NCBI GenBank assembly: GCA_024235595.1
Contig: JACKMC010000001.1
Location: 620,001-684,000, forward strand
Length of the DNA: 64,000 nucleotides
Direction: 5' to 3'
From: Zoogloeaceae bacterium
GTDB lineage: Bacteria > Pseudomonadota > Gammaproteobacteria > Burkholderiales > Rhodocyclaceae
The position numbers and the translations under genes are program-made. Below the pieces are notes generated by a model that saw only the letters and a program-made list of their open reading frames with translations, was not told the DNA's origin and did no database searches. Shown here in pieces: positions 45,001-53,326 of the stretch; the stretch's first letter is position 1, and every line of letters begins with the position of its first letter.

Positions 45001-47880
45001 GCCGACGGCTCGTTCAGCTACACGCCGACGGCCAACTTCGCCGGCCTCGACAGCTTCGTCTTCAAGGTCAATGACGGCCTTGCGGATTCCCGGTCGGCGA
45101 CTGTCATCCTGACCATCACTGCGGAAAACGACGCGCCGACACTCGGCGACGGCACGCTCGCCGCGGTGGCCGAAGACACCGTCGCCCCGGCCGGCCAGAC
45201 CGTGAGCACGATCTTTGGCGGCCAGTTCAACGATGTCGACGGCGATGGCTTCGCCGGCATCGCCGTGGTCGGCAACACTGCCAATGCCGGCACCGAGGGG
45301 GTGTGGCAGTACTTGAGTAATGGTGGGACCAACTGGTATGCGATCGGCACGGTGGCCGACGGCGCCACGGCCCTGGCCGTCAGCGAATCGACCTTGATCC
45401 GGTTTGTGCCCGTCGCTGACTACAACGGCACGCCGCCGACGTTGCTGGTGCGCGCACTCGACGACACTTATGCGGGCGCGTTCTCGACGACAGCGGGCGG
45501 CGAGACGCGCGTCAATGTCGATACCACGAGCCGGGGCGGCGTCACAGCCATCTCCGGTGGCACGGCCGCCACTGTATCGACCTCCATTACGCCCGTCGAC
45601 GACCCGGCGGTGATCGGTGGCACCATCAGCTACAGCGGCAACGAAGGCGATGCCGTGGGGGGCACGATGAGCGCGACCGATGTCGATGGCCTCACCGACA
45701 GCAGCTACTTCACGGTCAGCACCCCGGCGGTGAGCGGCGCCGCCGCGATCGATGCCGCCACCGGCGCCTGGACCTTCACCCCGAGCGACGCCAACTGGTT
45801 CGGCTCGGACAGCTTCACGGTCACCGTGACCGACGACCTCGGCGGTACTACGACGCAGGTCATCAACATCACGCTCGTCAACGTCAATGACACACCCACC
45901 GGTTTGCCGGTGGTGACCGGGACGACGACGGAAGACCAGGTGCTGACCGCCGATACCAGTGGCATCGCCGATGCCGATGGCCTGGGCGCCTACAGCTACC
46001 AGTGGCAGCGCTCGACGGACGGCGGCGCGAGCTGGAGCAACGTGGGCTCCGACGCGGCAACGTACACGCTGGGTGATGCCGATGTGGGTAACGTGGTCCG
46101 CGTAACCGTGAGCTACACCGACGGGCACGGCACGGCGGAGAGCCTGACCAGCGCTCAAACGGCGGCCATCGGAAACGTGAATGACGCGCCCACCGGCTCC
46201 CCGGTGGTGACCGGCACGACCACGGAAGACCAGGTGCTGACGGCCGACACCAGTGGCATCGCCGATGCCGATGGCCTGGGCAGCTTCAGCTACCAGTGGC
46301 AGCGCTCGAGCGATGGCGGCGCGAGCTGGAGCAACGTCGGCGCCGACGCGGCAACGTACACGCTCGGCGATGCCGACGTGGGTAACGTGATCCGCGTAAC
46401 CGTGAGCTACACCGACGGCCACGGCACGGCGGAGAGCCTGACCAGCGCGCAGAGCGCGGTGATTGGCAACGTCAATGACGCGCCCACCGGTTTGCCAGTG
46501 GTGACCGGCACGACCACCGAGGACCAGGTGCTGACCGCCGACACCAGCGGCATCGCCGATGCCGACGGCCTGGGCGCCTACAGCTACCAGTGGCAGCGCT
46601 CGAGCGACGGCGGCACGAGCTGGAGCAACGTCGGCGCCGACGCGGCAACGTACACGCTGGGTGATGCCGATGTGGGTAACGTGGTCCGCGTGACCGTGAG
46701 CTACACCGATGGCCACGGCACGGCGGAGAGCGTGACCAGCGCACAAACGGCGGCCATCGGAAACGTGAATGACGCGCCCACGGGTTTGCCAGTGGTGACC
46801 GGCACGACCACGGAAGACCAGGTGCTGACCGCCGACACCAGCGGCATCGCCGATGCCGACGGCCTGGGCAGCTTCAGCTACCAGTGGCAGCGCTCGACGG
46901 ACGGCGGCACGAGCTGGAGCAATGTGGGCGCCGACGCGGCAACGTACACGCTGGGCGATGCCGATGTGGGCAACGTGATCCGCGTAACCGTGAGCTACAC
47001 CGACGGCCACGGCACGGCGGAGAGCGTGACCAGCGCTCAAACGGCGGCCATCGGAAACGTGAATGACGCCCCGACCGGCAGCGTCACCATCGACAACGCC
47101 ACCCCCAGCCAGGGCGACACGCTCACTGCGGGCAACACCCTGGCCGATGCGGACGGCCTGGGCGCCATCACCTACACCTGGAAGGCCGATGGCGTGGTGG
47201 TCGGCAGCGGTCCGACCTATGTCCTGACCGAAGCCGAGGTCGGCAAGGTGATGACGGTCGAAGCGAGCTACACCGACGGGCACGGCACGGACGAAGTCGT
47301 GAGTTCAGGCGCGACCGCGGCCGTGGCCAACGTGAATGACGCCCCGACCGGCGGCGTCACCATCGACAACACCACCCCCAGCCAGGGCGACACGCTCACT
47401 GCGGGCAACACCCTGGCTGACGCGGACGGCCTGGGCGCCATCACCTACACCTGGAAGGCCGATGGCGTGGTGGTCGGCAGCGGCGCGACCTATGTCCTGA
47501 CCGAAGCCGAGGTCGGCAAGGTGATGACGGTCGAAGCGAGCTACACCGACGGGCACGGCACGGACGAAGTCGTGAGTTCGGGCGCGACCGCGGCCGTGGC
47601 CAACGTGAATGACGCCCCGACCGGCGGCGTCACCATCGACAACGCCACCCCCAGCCAGGGCGACACGCTCACTGCGGGCAACACCCTGGCTGACGCGGAC
47701 GGCCTGGGCGCCATCACCTACACCTGGAAGGCCGATGGCGTGGTGGTCGGCAGCGGCGCGACCTATGTCCTGACCGAGGCCGAGGTCGGCAAGGTGATGA
47801 CGGTCGAAGCGAGCTACACCGACGGGCACGGCACGGACGAAGTCGGAGTTCAGGCGCGACCGCGGCCGTGGCTAACGTGA
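39064..47880 (+). CDS. giant surface-type repeat protein, DUF4347/cadherin-like, N-terminal part (frame broken at 47846)
   Basis: 2,938 codons to a stop created by a small deletion; with eight missing bases restored it joins the frame ending at 50878 (about 3,940 residues). There is no classical signal peptide: the N-terminus carries LEPRILYSAD (14-22), the LEPR motif of large exported proteins, followed by a DUF4347 domain (about 45-210, with HILSHGSAGRVELG and DVLLYGCDVA). Cadherin/Ig-like modules follow, with LamG-like domains at about 1340-1550 and 1718-1890. From residue 2280 the near-identical tandem units begin. Probably an exported adhesin or surface-layer protein, and the likely substrate of the four genes before it. 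Confidence 0.85.
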   Translation: MTRPRQAPIVEELEPRILYSADLMPLSTPGAVESASTLAAGTEQLGVRHELVFVDAGVDDADTLIGALFDDTEGDAGVLREVIRIGADEDGIAVISQALEGRTDVAAVHILSHGSAGRVELGATALSGETLFARAAQIASWGDALSADADVLLYGCDVAASADGRALVGGLAQLTGADVAASDDLTGAAALGGDWELEFSTGAIESSRAIGTVAQQAWADVLAISVGSSSSGQSTTTSVSFSHTVAAGQDGVLIVNIAYKSKNASVTSVTYDGSALTLLGNSTFSGGDSTRAELWILKLPSAGTANVVINMSAASEFVAGATNFFGVDQTTPTGSVSGTAASTATPSVVVTSAAGELVVDTVAKRADSGGTVGANQTQLFQRSTGGGGSNQQGASSWEAGAASVTMSWSMSGSGESAIAAVALKPAVSGETTLTKRVSAASDDAEEEGSDGTTPNRMWLNSSDIELVSDFESPSAGTQKIGLRFTGMNIPVGATITNAYLVFRAVGADSPMTNSDATSLTLKGQLIGNAPTFTSTSGNISSRALTTASTAWTPSTWSSGSDYNSPDISAVVQEIVNQGAWASGNSLAIIITGTGHRASQAYDTDPSTAAQLVVTYTVSAAPTVANLAGDTLRYTAGGGAVVIDQGANAVVSDADSSDFAAGTLTVSFAAGSDSAEDVLAIRNQGTGAGQIGVSGSNVSYGGSVIGSFTGGSAGTPLVVTLNANANPTSATALMRNITYHDTDTASPTLGTRTVRFVLTDGDGGSSANVDTSVSLGPVSPPAALWVSTTGNATSSVGSGNLSWTDGVAVNFGNPNLALGSGTTAGTFSTVFDIDAFAGGDANISGLHYVSRAVTVGTVNPVSLQAGDVLLSVDANATLGGAAVTTKDIVLFRPTTPGNYSSGTFSVLISNPGNTGAKVRDFALVEAPVTVGGTNLQAGDFLVVLSGGAYDKDVSLFRPTTMATNPTGGTLTELIDGASAGINFGSAQLYGIEIVTQTTVIGGQTLNQGQLLATLANTATVGTNALSVAKSDVFVLTVSATGAGTSSATASMLVRGADVDLASNTETFDALALVGVNQAPVLSGANNLGTILEDPVSNPGTLVSALISGKVTDADAGALTGIAVTGVVNTNGSWQWSANGGLTWNAFGSPSAVASRLLTADSNTYVRFVPNANWNGTVTNGLSFRAWDQTTGTAGLTADTTSNGGSTAFSSATASSSITVTAVSDAPVNTVPGAQSTNEDTARVFSSANGNQISIADLDAAGANNQVTLSVTNGSLTLAGTTGLSFTAGDGTADATMTFRGTAAAINTALNGLSYSPTANYNGGATLTLVTKDSVLLSLEIDTGLLGRYDFENPAALGTDSSPAAGYGVTVSGASSAVDGTRGKVLSLDSASDVQSTGHYGNPANVTLAAWVKLGSADSNGSEVISLGDSVALRLDDALDGDKKLLGFFYDGSGWVQTRHAVTLAASGWHHVAYSFNDAGDVATLYLDGAAVASTSTTASISYTQGANSVIGGHGSGGVGYDFIGMIDDVRIYNRALTAGEVAALAQDLSLIDTDTVAITVTAVNDSPTVSSGFVPAIAEDTTAPPGRTIGDLFAGSFNDVDTGSSLSGVLITNNPLNTAQGVWQYSTNSGGNWYDVGSIAYPASLALDVSALVRFVPTADYSGSPSGLSVRALDNTYAGGFTNGASKVTHDASSPGGSSSISSSLVSVTTSVTAVNDAPVVGNQALYFDGNDIVHVAGLGSLTMSSTVTMEAWVRQQAGATTEQLILNKEGEYELGVSATGEVQWAVASTTPGWDWIKTGYFLPADKWTHLAVTYDNGVGTTYVNGTQVHVSTGSGGIGDAHSSFNDLKIGGRGNVTTARFQGAIDEVRVWNTARTAGEIAAQYNQTLTGSESGLVGYWRFAETSGTTAVDSSTQGNNGVLGNGVPAETPTRQIHYTLSEDTTLNVPVSGLLAYASDAEGDPLTAILVSGPANAAAFTLNADGSFSYTPTANFAGLDSFVFKVNDGLADSRSATVILTITAENDAPTLGDGTLAAVAEDTVAPAGQTVSTIFGGQFNDVDGDGFAGIAVVGNTANAGTEGVWQYLSNGGTNWYAIGTVADGATALAVSESTLIRFVPVADYNGTPPTLLVRALDDTYAGAFSTTAGGETRVNVDTTSRGGVTAISGGTAATVSTSITPVDDPAVIGGTISYSGNEGDAVGGTMSATDVDGLTDSSYFTVSTPAVSGAAAIDAATGAWTFTPSDANWFGSDSFTVTVTDDLGGTTTQVINITLVNVNDTPTGLPVVTGTTTEDQVLTADTSGIADADGLGAYSYQWQRSTDGGASWSNVGSDAATYTLGDADVGNVVRVTVSYTDGHGTAESLTSAQTAAIGNVNDAPTGSPVVTGTTTEDQVLTADTSGIADADGLGSFSYQWQRSSDGGASWSNVGADAATYTLGDADVGNVIRVTVSYTDGHGTAESLTSAQSAVIGNVNDAPTGLPVVTGTTTEDQVLTADTSGIADADGLGAYSYQWQRSSDGGTSWSNVGADAATYTLGDADVGNVVRVTVSYTDGHGTAESVTSAQTAAIGNVNDAPTGLPVVTGTTTEDQVLTADTSGIADADGLGSFSYQWQRSTDGGTSWSNVGADAATYTLGDADVGNVIRVTVSYTDGHGTAESVTSAQTAAIGNVNDAPTGSVTIDNATPSQGDTLTAGNTLADADGLGAITYTWKADGVVVGSGPTYVLTEAEVGKVMTVEASYTDGHGTDEVVSSGATAAVANVNDAPTGGVTIDNTTPSQGDTLTAGNTLADADGLGAITYTWKADGVVVGSGATYVLTEAEVGKVMTVEASYTDGHGTDEVVSSGATAAVANVNDAPTGGVTIDNATPSQGDTLTAGNTLADADGLGAITYTWKADGVVVGSGATYVLTEAEVGKVMTVEASYTDGHGTDEVGVQARPRPWLT

Positions 47881-49567
47881 ATGACGCCCCACCGGCGGCG
47901 TCACCATCGACACGCCACCCCAGCCAGGGCGACACGCTCACTGCGGGCAACACCCTGGCTGACGCGGACGGCCTGGGCGCCATCACCTACACCTGGAAGG
48001 CCGATGGCGTGGTGGTCGGCAGCGGCGCGACCTATGTCCTGACCGAAGCCGAGGTCGGCAAGGTGATGACGGTCGAACGAGCTACACCGACGGCCACGGC
48101 ACGGACAAGAGTCGTGAGTCGCGCGACTCGCGGCCGTCGGTAACGTGAATGATGCTGACCGGCGGCGTCACCATCGACAACGCCACCCCCAGCCAGGGCG
48201 ACACGCTCACTGCGGGCAACACCCTGGCCGATGCGGACGGCCTGGGCACCATCACCTACACCTGGAAGGCCGATGGCGTGGTGGTCGGCAGCGGCGCGAC
48301 CTATGTCCTGACCGAAGCCGAGGTCGGCAAGGTGATGACGGTCGAAGCGAGCTACACCGACGGGCACGGCACGGACGAAGTCGTGAGTTCAGGCGCGACC
48401 GCGGCCGTGGCCAACGTGAATGATGCCCCGACCGGCGGCGTCACCATCGACAACGCCACCCCCAGCCAGGGCGACACGCTCACTGCGGGCAACACCCTGG
48501 CTGACGCGGACGGCCTGGGCGCCATCACCTACACCTGGAAGGCCGATGGCGTGGTGGTCGGCAGCGGCGCGACCTATGTCCTGACCGAAGCCGAGGTCGG
48601 CAAGGCGATGACGGTCGAAGCGAGCTACACCGACGGCCACGGCACGGACGAAGTCGTGAGTTCAGGCGCGACCGCGGCCGTGGCCAACGTGAATGACGCA
48701 CCCACCGGCGGCGTCACCATCGACAACGCCACCCCCAGCCAGGGCGACACGCTCACTGCGGGCAACACCCTGGCTGACGCGGACGGCCTGGGCGCCATCA
48801 CCTACACCTGGAAGGCCGATGGCGTGGTGGTCGGCAGCGGCGCGACCTATGTCCTGACCGAAGCCGAGGTCGGCAAGGTGATGACGGTCGAAGCGAGCTA
48901 CACCGACGGGCACGGCACGGACGAAGTCGTGAGTTCAGGCGCGACCGCGGCCGTGGCCAACGTCAATGACGCCCCGACCGGTGCCCCGGTGGTCACCGGC
49001 ACGACCACCGAGGACCAGGTGCTGACCGCCGACACCAGCGGCATCGCCGATGCCGACGGCCTGGGCGCCTACAGCTACCAGTGGCAGCGCTCGAGCGACG
49101 GCGGCACGAGCTGGAGCAACGTCGGCGCCGACGCGGCAACGTACACGCTGGGTGATGCCGATGTGGGTAACGTGGTCCGCGTGACCGTGAGCTACACCGA
49201 CGGCCACGGCACGGCGGAGAGCGTGACCAGCGCGCAAACGGCGGCCATCGGAAACGTGAATGACGCGCCCACCGGTTTGCCAGTGGTGACCGGCACGACC
49301 ACGGAAGACCAGGTGCTGACGGCGGACACCAGCGGCATCGCCGATGCCGACGGCCTGGGCAGCTTCAGCTACCAGTGGCAGCGCTCGAGCGATGGCGGCA
49401 CGAGCTGGAGCAACGTCGGTTCCGACGCGGCAACGTACACGCTGGGCGATGCCGACGTGGGTAAGGTGATCCGCGTGACCGTGAGCTACACCGACGGCCA
49501 GGGCACGGCGGAGAGCGTGACCTCAGCCCAGACGGCCACCATTGCCAATGTCAACGACGCCCCAGTC
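45901..49567 (+). repeat. in-gene tandem array: 4 x 294 bp (A), 7 x 273 bp (B), 2 x 294 bp (A)
   Basis: Type A units (98 residues, TGTTTEDQVLTADTSGIADA then SYQWQRS) start at 45901, 46195, 46489, 46783, 48980 and 49274. Type B units (91 residues, VTIDNATPSQGDTLTAGNTL then ITYTWKADGVVVGSG) start at 47077, 47350, 47623, 47894, 48161, 48434 and 48707. All ends share a YTDGHGT...NVNDAPTG cadherin-type linker. Spacing is exact except the 47623-47894 and 47894-48161 intervals, short by 2 and 6 bases. Confidence 0.95.
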
Positions 49568-50878
49568 GCAACAGACGATGTGGCGGACGTGGATGAGGGC
49601 GGCACGGTCTCGATCCCGGTCCTTGGCAACGATGCGGATGAGGACGGCGTACTCGATGCTTCCAGCGTCGAACTCGTCGCCGGTCCTGCCCACGGCTCCG
49701 TCTCGCTCGGCGCGGATGGGGTGTTCCAGTATCGGCATGACGGCGGCGAAACCGTCGCGGATTCCTTCACCTACCGGCTGCGGGACGCCGAGGGTGCGTT
49801 GAGCAATGTGGCGCAAGTGCAGGTACGCATTCGTGCGCTCAACGATGCTCCGGTCATCGAGTCGGTCACGGTATCGGTCAAGGCCGGCCAGAGCGTCACC
49901 TTGGGCGCGGCAGATCTGCGTGTCCGGGACGAGGACAGTGCCCCCGATGCCTTGCGCTATGAAGTATCCGCGCCAAGTGCGGGCTACTGGGAGATTGGTG
50001 GCGTCGCGAGTGCTTCCGGCGTTGCGAGCTTCACTCAACACCAGCTTGTCTCCGGCGACGTGCGCTACGTCGCTCCCCGCGGTTCAACGAGCGTGCCAGT
50101 GTTCGATGTTCGAGTGGGCGACGGCGAGAGCTGGAGTGCCTGGACGAGTGTCAGCGTGACGGTCGCTGCGACGATCGATGCGGGTTCGCCGGAGCTTCCC
50201 GGAAGCGCTGGCAATGCAAACGGCGCTGGGAGCCAGGATCAAGGGACGGGTCGGGAGGATGCCGGGAGTGCAGAGGATGCAGGCAGCGGCGCGACGACGC
50301 CAACCGCACACACCGGTCAGAACGGGGTGGCCGGAGCCTTTGAGGCTGCCGCCCGGAGCCCGGGTGCGCTCTCTGGCTTGTCGGCGGTTCGCCAGGCGTC
50401 CGAACCTGCGGCCTCGCGCAACGGCTTGTCCGATGCTTCCTACGTCGGCACCGGTGTCCGCTTCGATATCGATGCCTTGCTCGAACTCGAAGGGTTCAGG
50501 TTGCAGTTGGCTAAATCGTCCGGTGGCAGTTCGTCCGGCGACTTCGTGGTGCAGGGGGCACTGCTGGACGGCCTCGCGACGCAAGCGCGGGAATCGACGA
50601 CAATCTTCACCGGCGTGACGATCACCGGCGCGGTGCTCAGCGCAGGCGTGGTGTGGTGGGCCACTCGCATTGCGGGGCTGATGGGCAGCCTGATGATCTC
50701 GATACCCGCTTGGCGAAGCATCGACCCATTGCCCGTGCTCGGGCCTGACGAGGAGAACCGTTCCGGCGAGGATCCGGACGATGCTGCCACGGACGAGCGG
50801 ACTCTGGCGGAGCGGCACGAGGAGGCTGCGGCCGCCGAAGTGCTCACACGACGTGGAATCAGGGAGTTCGAGCGATGA
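48149..50878 (+). CDS. giant surface-type repeat protein, C-terminal part
   Basis: 909 codons from an internal ATG; not a separate gene but the continuation of the 39064 frame after the indel cluster. It holds three B and two A units, then a bacterial cadherin-like domain (DAPVATDDVADVDEGGTVSIPVLGNDADEDG), another cadherin-type domain, a low-complexity Gly/Ser/Asn linker (about 680-770) and one membrane-helix segment near residue 835 (GVVWWATRIAGLMGSLMISI) with SIPAWRSIDPLPVLG after it, a C-terminus I associate with other DUF4347 giants. The last ~45 residues are acidic and Arg-rich. The stop overlaps the GGDEF gene start by 4 bases (ATGA). Confidence 0.8.
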   Translation: MMLTGGVTIDNATPSQGDTLTAGNTLADADGLGTITYTWKADGVVVGSGATYVLTEAEVGKVMTVEASYTDGHGTDEVVSSGATAAVANVNDAPTGGVTIDNATPSQGDTLTAGNTLADADGLGAITYTWKADGVVVGSGATYVLTEAEVGKAMTVEASYTDGHGTDEVVSSGATAAVANVNDAPTGGVTIDNATPSQGDTLTAGNTLADADGLGAITYTWKADGVVVGSGATYVLTEAEVGKVMTVEASYTDGHGTDEVVSSGATAAVANVNDAPTGAPVVTGTTTEDQVLTADTSGIADADGLGAYSYQWQRSSDGGTSWSNVGADAATYTLGDADVGNVVRVTVSYTDGHGTAESVTSAQTAAIGNVNDAPTGLPVVTGTTTEDQVLTADTSGIADADGLGSFSYQWQRSSDGGTSWSNVGSDAATYTLGDADVGKVIRVTVSYTDGQGTAESVTSAQTATIANVNDAPVATDDVADVDEGGTVSIPVLGNDADEDGVLDASSVELVAGPAHGSVSLGADGVFQYRHDGGETVADSFTYRLRDAEGALSNVAQVQVRIRALNDAPVIESVTVSVKAGQSVTLGAADLRVRDEDSAPDALRYEVSAPSAGYWEIGGVASASGVASFTQHQLVSGDVRYVAPRGSTSVPVFDVRVGDGESWSAWTSVSVTVAATIDAGSPELPGSAGNANGAGSQDQGTGREDAGSAEDAGSGATTPTAHTGQNGVAGAFEAAARSPGALSGLSAVRQASEPAASRNGLSDASYVGTGVRFDIDALLELEGFRLQLAKSSGGSSSGDFVVQGALLDGLATQARESTTIFTGVTITGAVLSAGVVWWATRIAGLMGSLMISIPAWRSIDPLPVLGPDEENRSGEDPDDAATDERTLAERHEEAAAAEVLTRRGIREFER

Positions 50879-52392
50879 TGTTCTTCGGGCCCGCGAGCCG
50901 CCTGGCTTTCGGTGTGCTGGGTTTGATGATGTCGCTGTTCCTGCTGCTCGACCTGTTCGTCGATGTGGTGCCGGACCGCGCGGACATGGCAGCGCGGCTG
51001 CGCGGCAGGCTGAGCGAGAGCCTGACCGTGCAGGTGACGGCACTGATCCAGGCCGATCAGCGCGGAGCGCTCCACGAGACCCTCAAGCAGGTGCTCAAGC
51101 GCGACGACGATATCGTGTCGATCGCGGTGCGCTCACGCGATGAGCGTTTGATCGCGCTCGCCGGACCGCATCTCGCGGTGTGGTCGCTACCCGATGGGGA
51201 GCGTTCGACCCTGACGCAGGTGCGGGTCCCGATCCTGGAGGACGGGGTGCAGTGGGGCGAAACCGAAATCGTCTTTCGGCCCGTTCTCCCCTCGACCTTC
51301 TTCGGCTGGCTTGGCGATCCGCTGGTGCGGGCTGTTGCGCTTGGTGTCCTGCTGGGCTTTCCAATGCTCTATCTCTACTTGCGCCGTGCCCTGCAATACC
51401 TCGACCCCGGCTCCGTCATTCCGCAGCGTGTGCGGGCGGCTTTCGATTCGCTCGGTGAGGGCGTGGTCATCCTCGATGCGGAGGAACGGGTCATGCTCAC
51501 CAACAGGGTATTCAAGGCCTTGCATCCGGAGGCGGCCGCCGATCTTACCGGAAGGCGAATCTCCACCCTGTCCTGGCTGGTTGGCGGGATGGGCCCCGAC
51601 AAGGAGAGCTACCCGTGGCGCCAGGCGATGAAGACGCGCAGGGAGCAGTTGGAGGTGCCCCTCGTATTGCACGGCCCTGGCTCTGACGCCGAGCTTCGCC
51701 TGTTGGTGGACGCAGCGGCGATCGAGGACGGCAGCGCCCGCCTGCGTGGTTGCATCGTTTCCTTCAAGAACGTGACCGCGCTTCACCTTGCAAACAGCCA
51801 ACTGTTGGAAACGGTCTCCGAACTGGACGCGTCGCAACGCAAGATCAAGGCGCAGAACGAGGAGCTTGCAAGGCTCGCAACCCGTGACCCGCTTACCGGC
51901 TGCCTCAACCGGCGCGCCTTCTTCGAGGGCGCCGACGCGCTCTTTGCGGATGTCCCGGGTGGCGAGCGTACGGTTTCCTGCATCATGACCGACATCGATC
52001 ACTTCAAGGAATTCAACGATCGCTACGGGCACGCCGTCGGAGACCAGGTCCTGCAAGCCGTTGCGCGTTCGCTCTCGAGCGGCCTGCGCGCCACCGATCT
52101 GCTGTGCCGATACGGCGGCGAGGAGTTCTGCATCCTGCTGCCCGGCCTGGACGCGAAACAGGCCGCTGAAATCGCGGAGCGCCTGCGTTCGGAAGTCGAG
52201 CGCCGCGCGGGACCTTCCGTGCGTACCTCCGAGGGCCTCAACGTTACATCCAGTTTCGGTGTGGCCGAACTGCGTGGAGATTTCGCGGATCCGGCCGTGC
52301 TCATCGACGAGGCCGACAAGGCGCTCTATGTGTCGAAGCGGGGGGGGCGGAACCGCGTGACAATCTCGGATCCCGCCACCGCCGAGGCGTAG
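50875..52392 (+). CDS. membrane diguanylate cyclase (PAS-GGDEF)
   Basis: 505 residues. Two membrane helices (about 8-30 and 146-166) bracket a periplasmic sensor region. A PAS-like domain spans about 180-315 (FDSLGEGVVILDAEERVMLTNRVF), a coiled segment follows, and the GGDEF domain is at about 340-500 with DPLTGCLNRRAF, active loop RYGGEEF and an RATD I-site five residues before it for product inhibition. It makes cyclic di-GMP. Its start overlaps the stop of the giant protein by 4 bases, so the two are co-expressed, linking surface-protein output to c-di-GMP. Confidence 0.9.
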   Translation: MMFFGPASRLAFGVLGLMMSLFLLLDLFVDVVPDRADMAARLRGRLSESLTVQVTALIQADQRGALHETLKQVLKRDDDIVSIAVRSRDERLIALAGPHLAVWSLPDGERSTLTQVRVPILEDGVQWGETEIVFRPVLPSTFFGWLGDPLVRAVALGVLLGFPMLYLYLRRALQYLDPGSVIPQRVRAAFDSLGEGVVILDAEERVMLTNRVFKALHPEAAADLTGRRISTLSWLVGGMGPDKESYPWRQAMKTRREQLEVPLVLHGPGSDAELRLLVDAAAIEDGSARLRGCIVSFKNVTALHLANSQLLETVSELDASQRKIKAQNEELARLATRDPLTGCLNRRAFFEGADALFADVPGGERTVSCIMTDIDHFKEFNDRYGHAVGDQVLQAVARSLSSGLRATDLLCRYGGEEFCILLPGLDAKQAAEIAERLRSEVERRAGPSVRTSEGLNVTSSFGVAELRGDFADPAVLIDEADKALYVSKRGGRNRVTISDPATAEA

Positions 52393-52395
52393 CGG

Positions 52396-53265
52396 TCAAG
52401 ACCGCGGGGGCGCCATGGGCGTTTCGCCCAGACCGAGCGCATCGGGCAGCCAGGCCGGGATTTCCACGGCCTCGCGGCGGAGTCTGGAGAGCACTTCCTC
52501 GTCCTCCAGGCCAAGGATGTGGAGGGTATCGCGCGCCAGCAGATCGTTCGAGCCGGCCCCGGGTACGACATTGGCAAGCAGGCGGGCAAGGTTCAGCAGG
52601 GCTGCCTCGAGCTGGTGCGGGGCGGCGTCTGCGGGCGCATGCTGCCCGCCCAGTGCCAGCATCATGGCGGACGGCAGGCCCCACGACCTGGCGAGTTCGC
52701 GAGCGACATCGGCGTTGTCGAAGCCGAAGCGGGCGCGCTCCCTGACGTTCGAGGGCACCCCTTGGCCGATTGCTTCGGCTTCGACCTGCCGCATCGCATC
52801 TGCATCCGCATGCCACATCAGCAGCAGTCCCACATCCGCCAGCAGGCCCTCGACAAACGGCCGCTCGGGATCGCGCAAGTCCAGCGCGCGCGCCGCGGCC
52901 CTCGCCCCCAGTGCCATGCGCAGGCTGTGGCGCCAGAAATACCTGAGTTTCGAGACCGATACCAGGGGCTCGAGCGTTTCGGCCAGGCAACTGGCAAGCA
53001 CCAGGTCGTGTATGCGCTGCATGCCGAGCAGGTTGATGGCGCGCGAAATAGTGTGAATCGGCGCCGCATCGGGTTCCGAGGGCGCGTTTACCATTGCCAG
53101 GATGCGCCGCGCATGCAGGGGCGAGGCTGAAACGACACGTGCCATGCCGGTCGCCGACGCAGCGGAGCGTCCTTCGAGCATGTCGCGGCAGCCGTGGTAG
53201 ACCGCGGGCAGCGCGGATGCCTGTGGCGCCATCCTGATCAGTTCGGCTAGTGAGGCTGCGATCAT
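52396..53265 (-). CDS. HDOD-domain protein
   Basis: 289 residues. An HDOD domain fills about 10-205: ASALPAVYHGCRDML, VVSASPLHARRILAMVNAP, TISRAINLLGMQRIHDLVLA and a HSLRMALGARAAARAL helix, the usual pattern of HD-related output domains without a catalytic HD pair. It is convergent with the GGDEF gene with a 3-base gap, so probably a signalling partner, but on its own transcript. Role inferred only. Confidence 0.8.
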   Translation of the reverse strand: MIAASLAELIRMAPQASALPAVYHGCRDMLEGRSAASATGMARVVSASPLHARRILAMVNAPSEPDAAPIHTISRAINLLGMQRIHDLVLASCLAETLEPLVSVSKLRYFWRHSLRMALGARAAARALDLRDPERPFVEGLLADVGLLLMWHADADAMRQVEAEAIGQGVPSNVRERARFGFDNADVARELARSWGLPSAMMLALGGQHAPADAAPHQLEAALLNLARLLANVVPGAGSNDLLARDTLHILGLEDEEVLSRLRREAVEIPAWLPDALGLGETPMAPPRS

Positions 53266-53326
53266 GCGTGCAACCGCGTCGACGGCGGATTCGACATGAG
53301 GTGGTCTGGCCCGGCAAGTCCGTTCT

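Noticed and set aside
43372..47283. 1,303-codon minus-strand frame opposite the giant gene's repeats
   Set aside because: It is periodic only because the sense strand is a repeat array; no ribosome site or family match.
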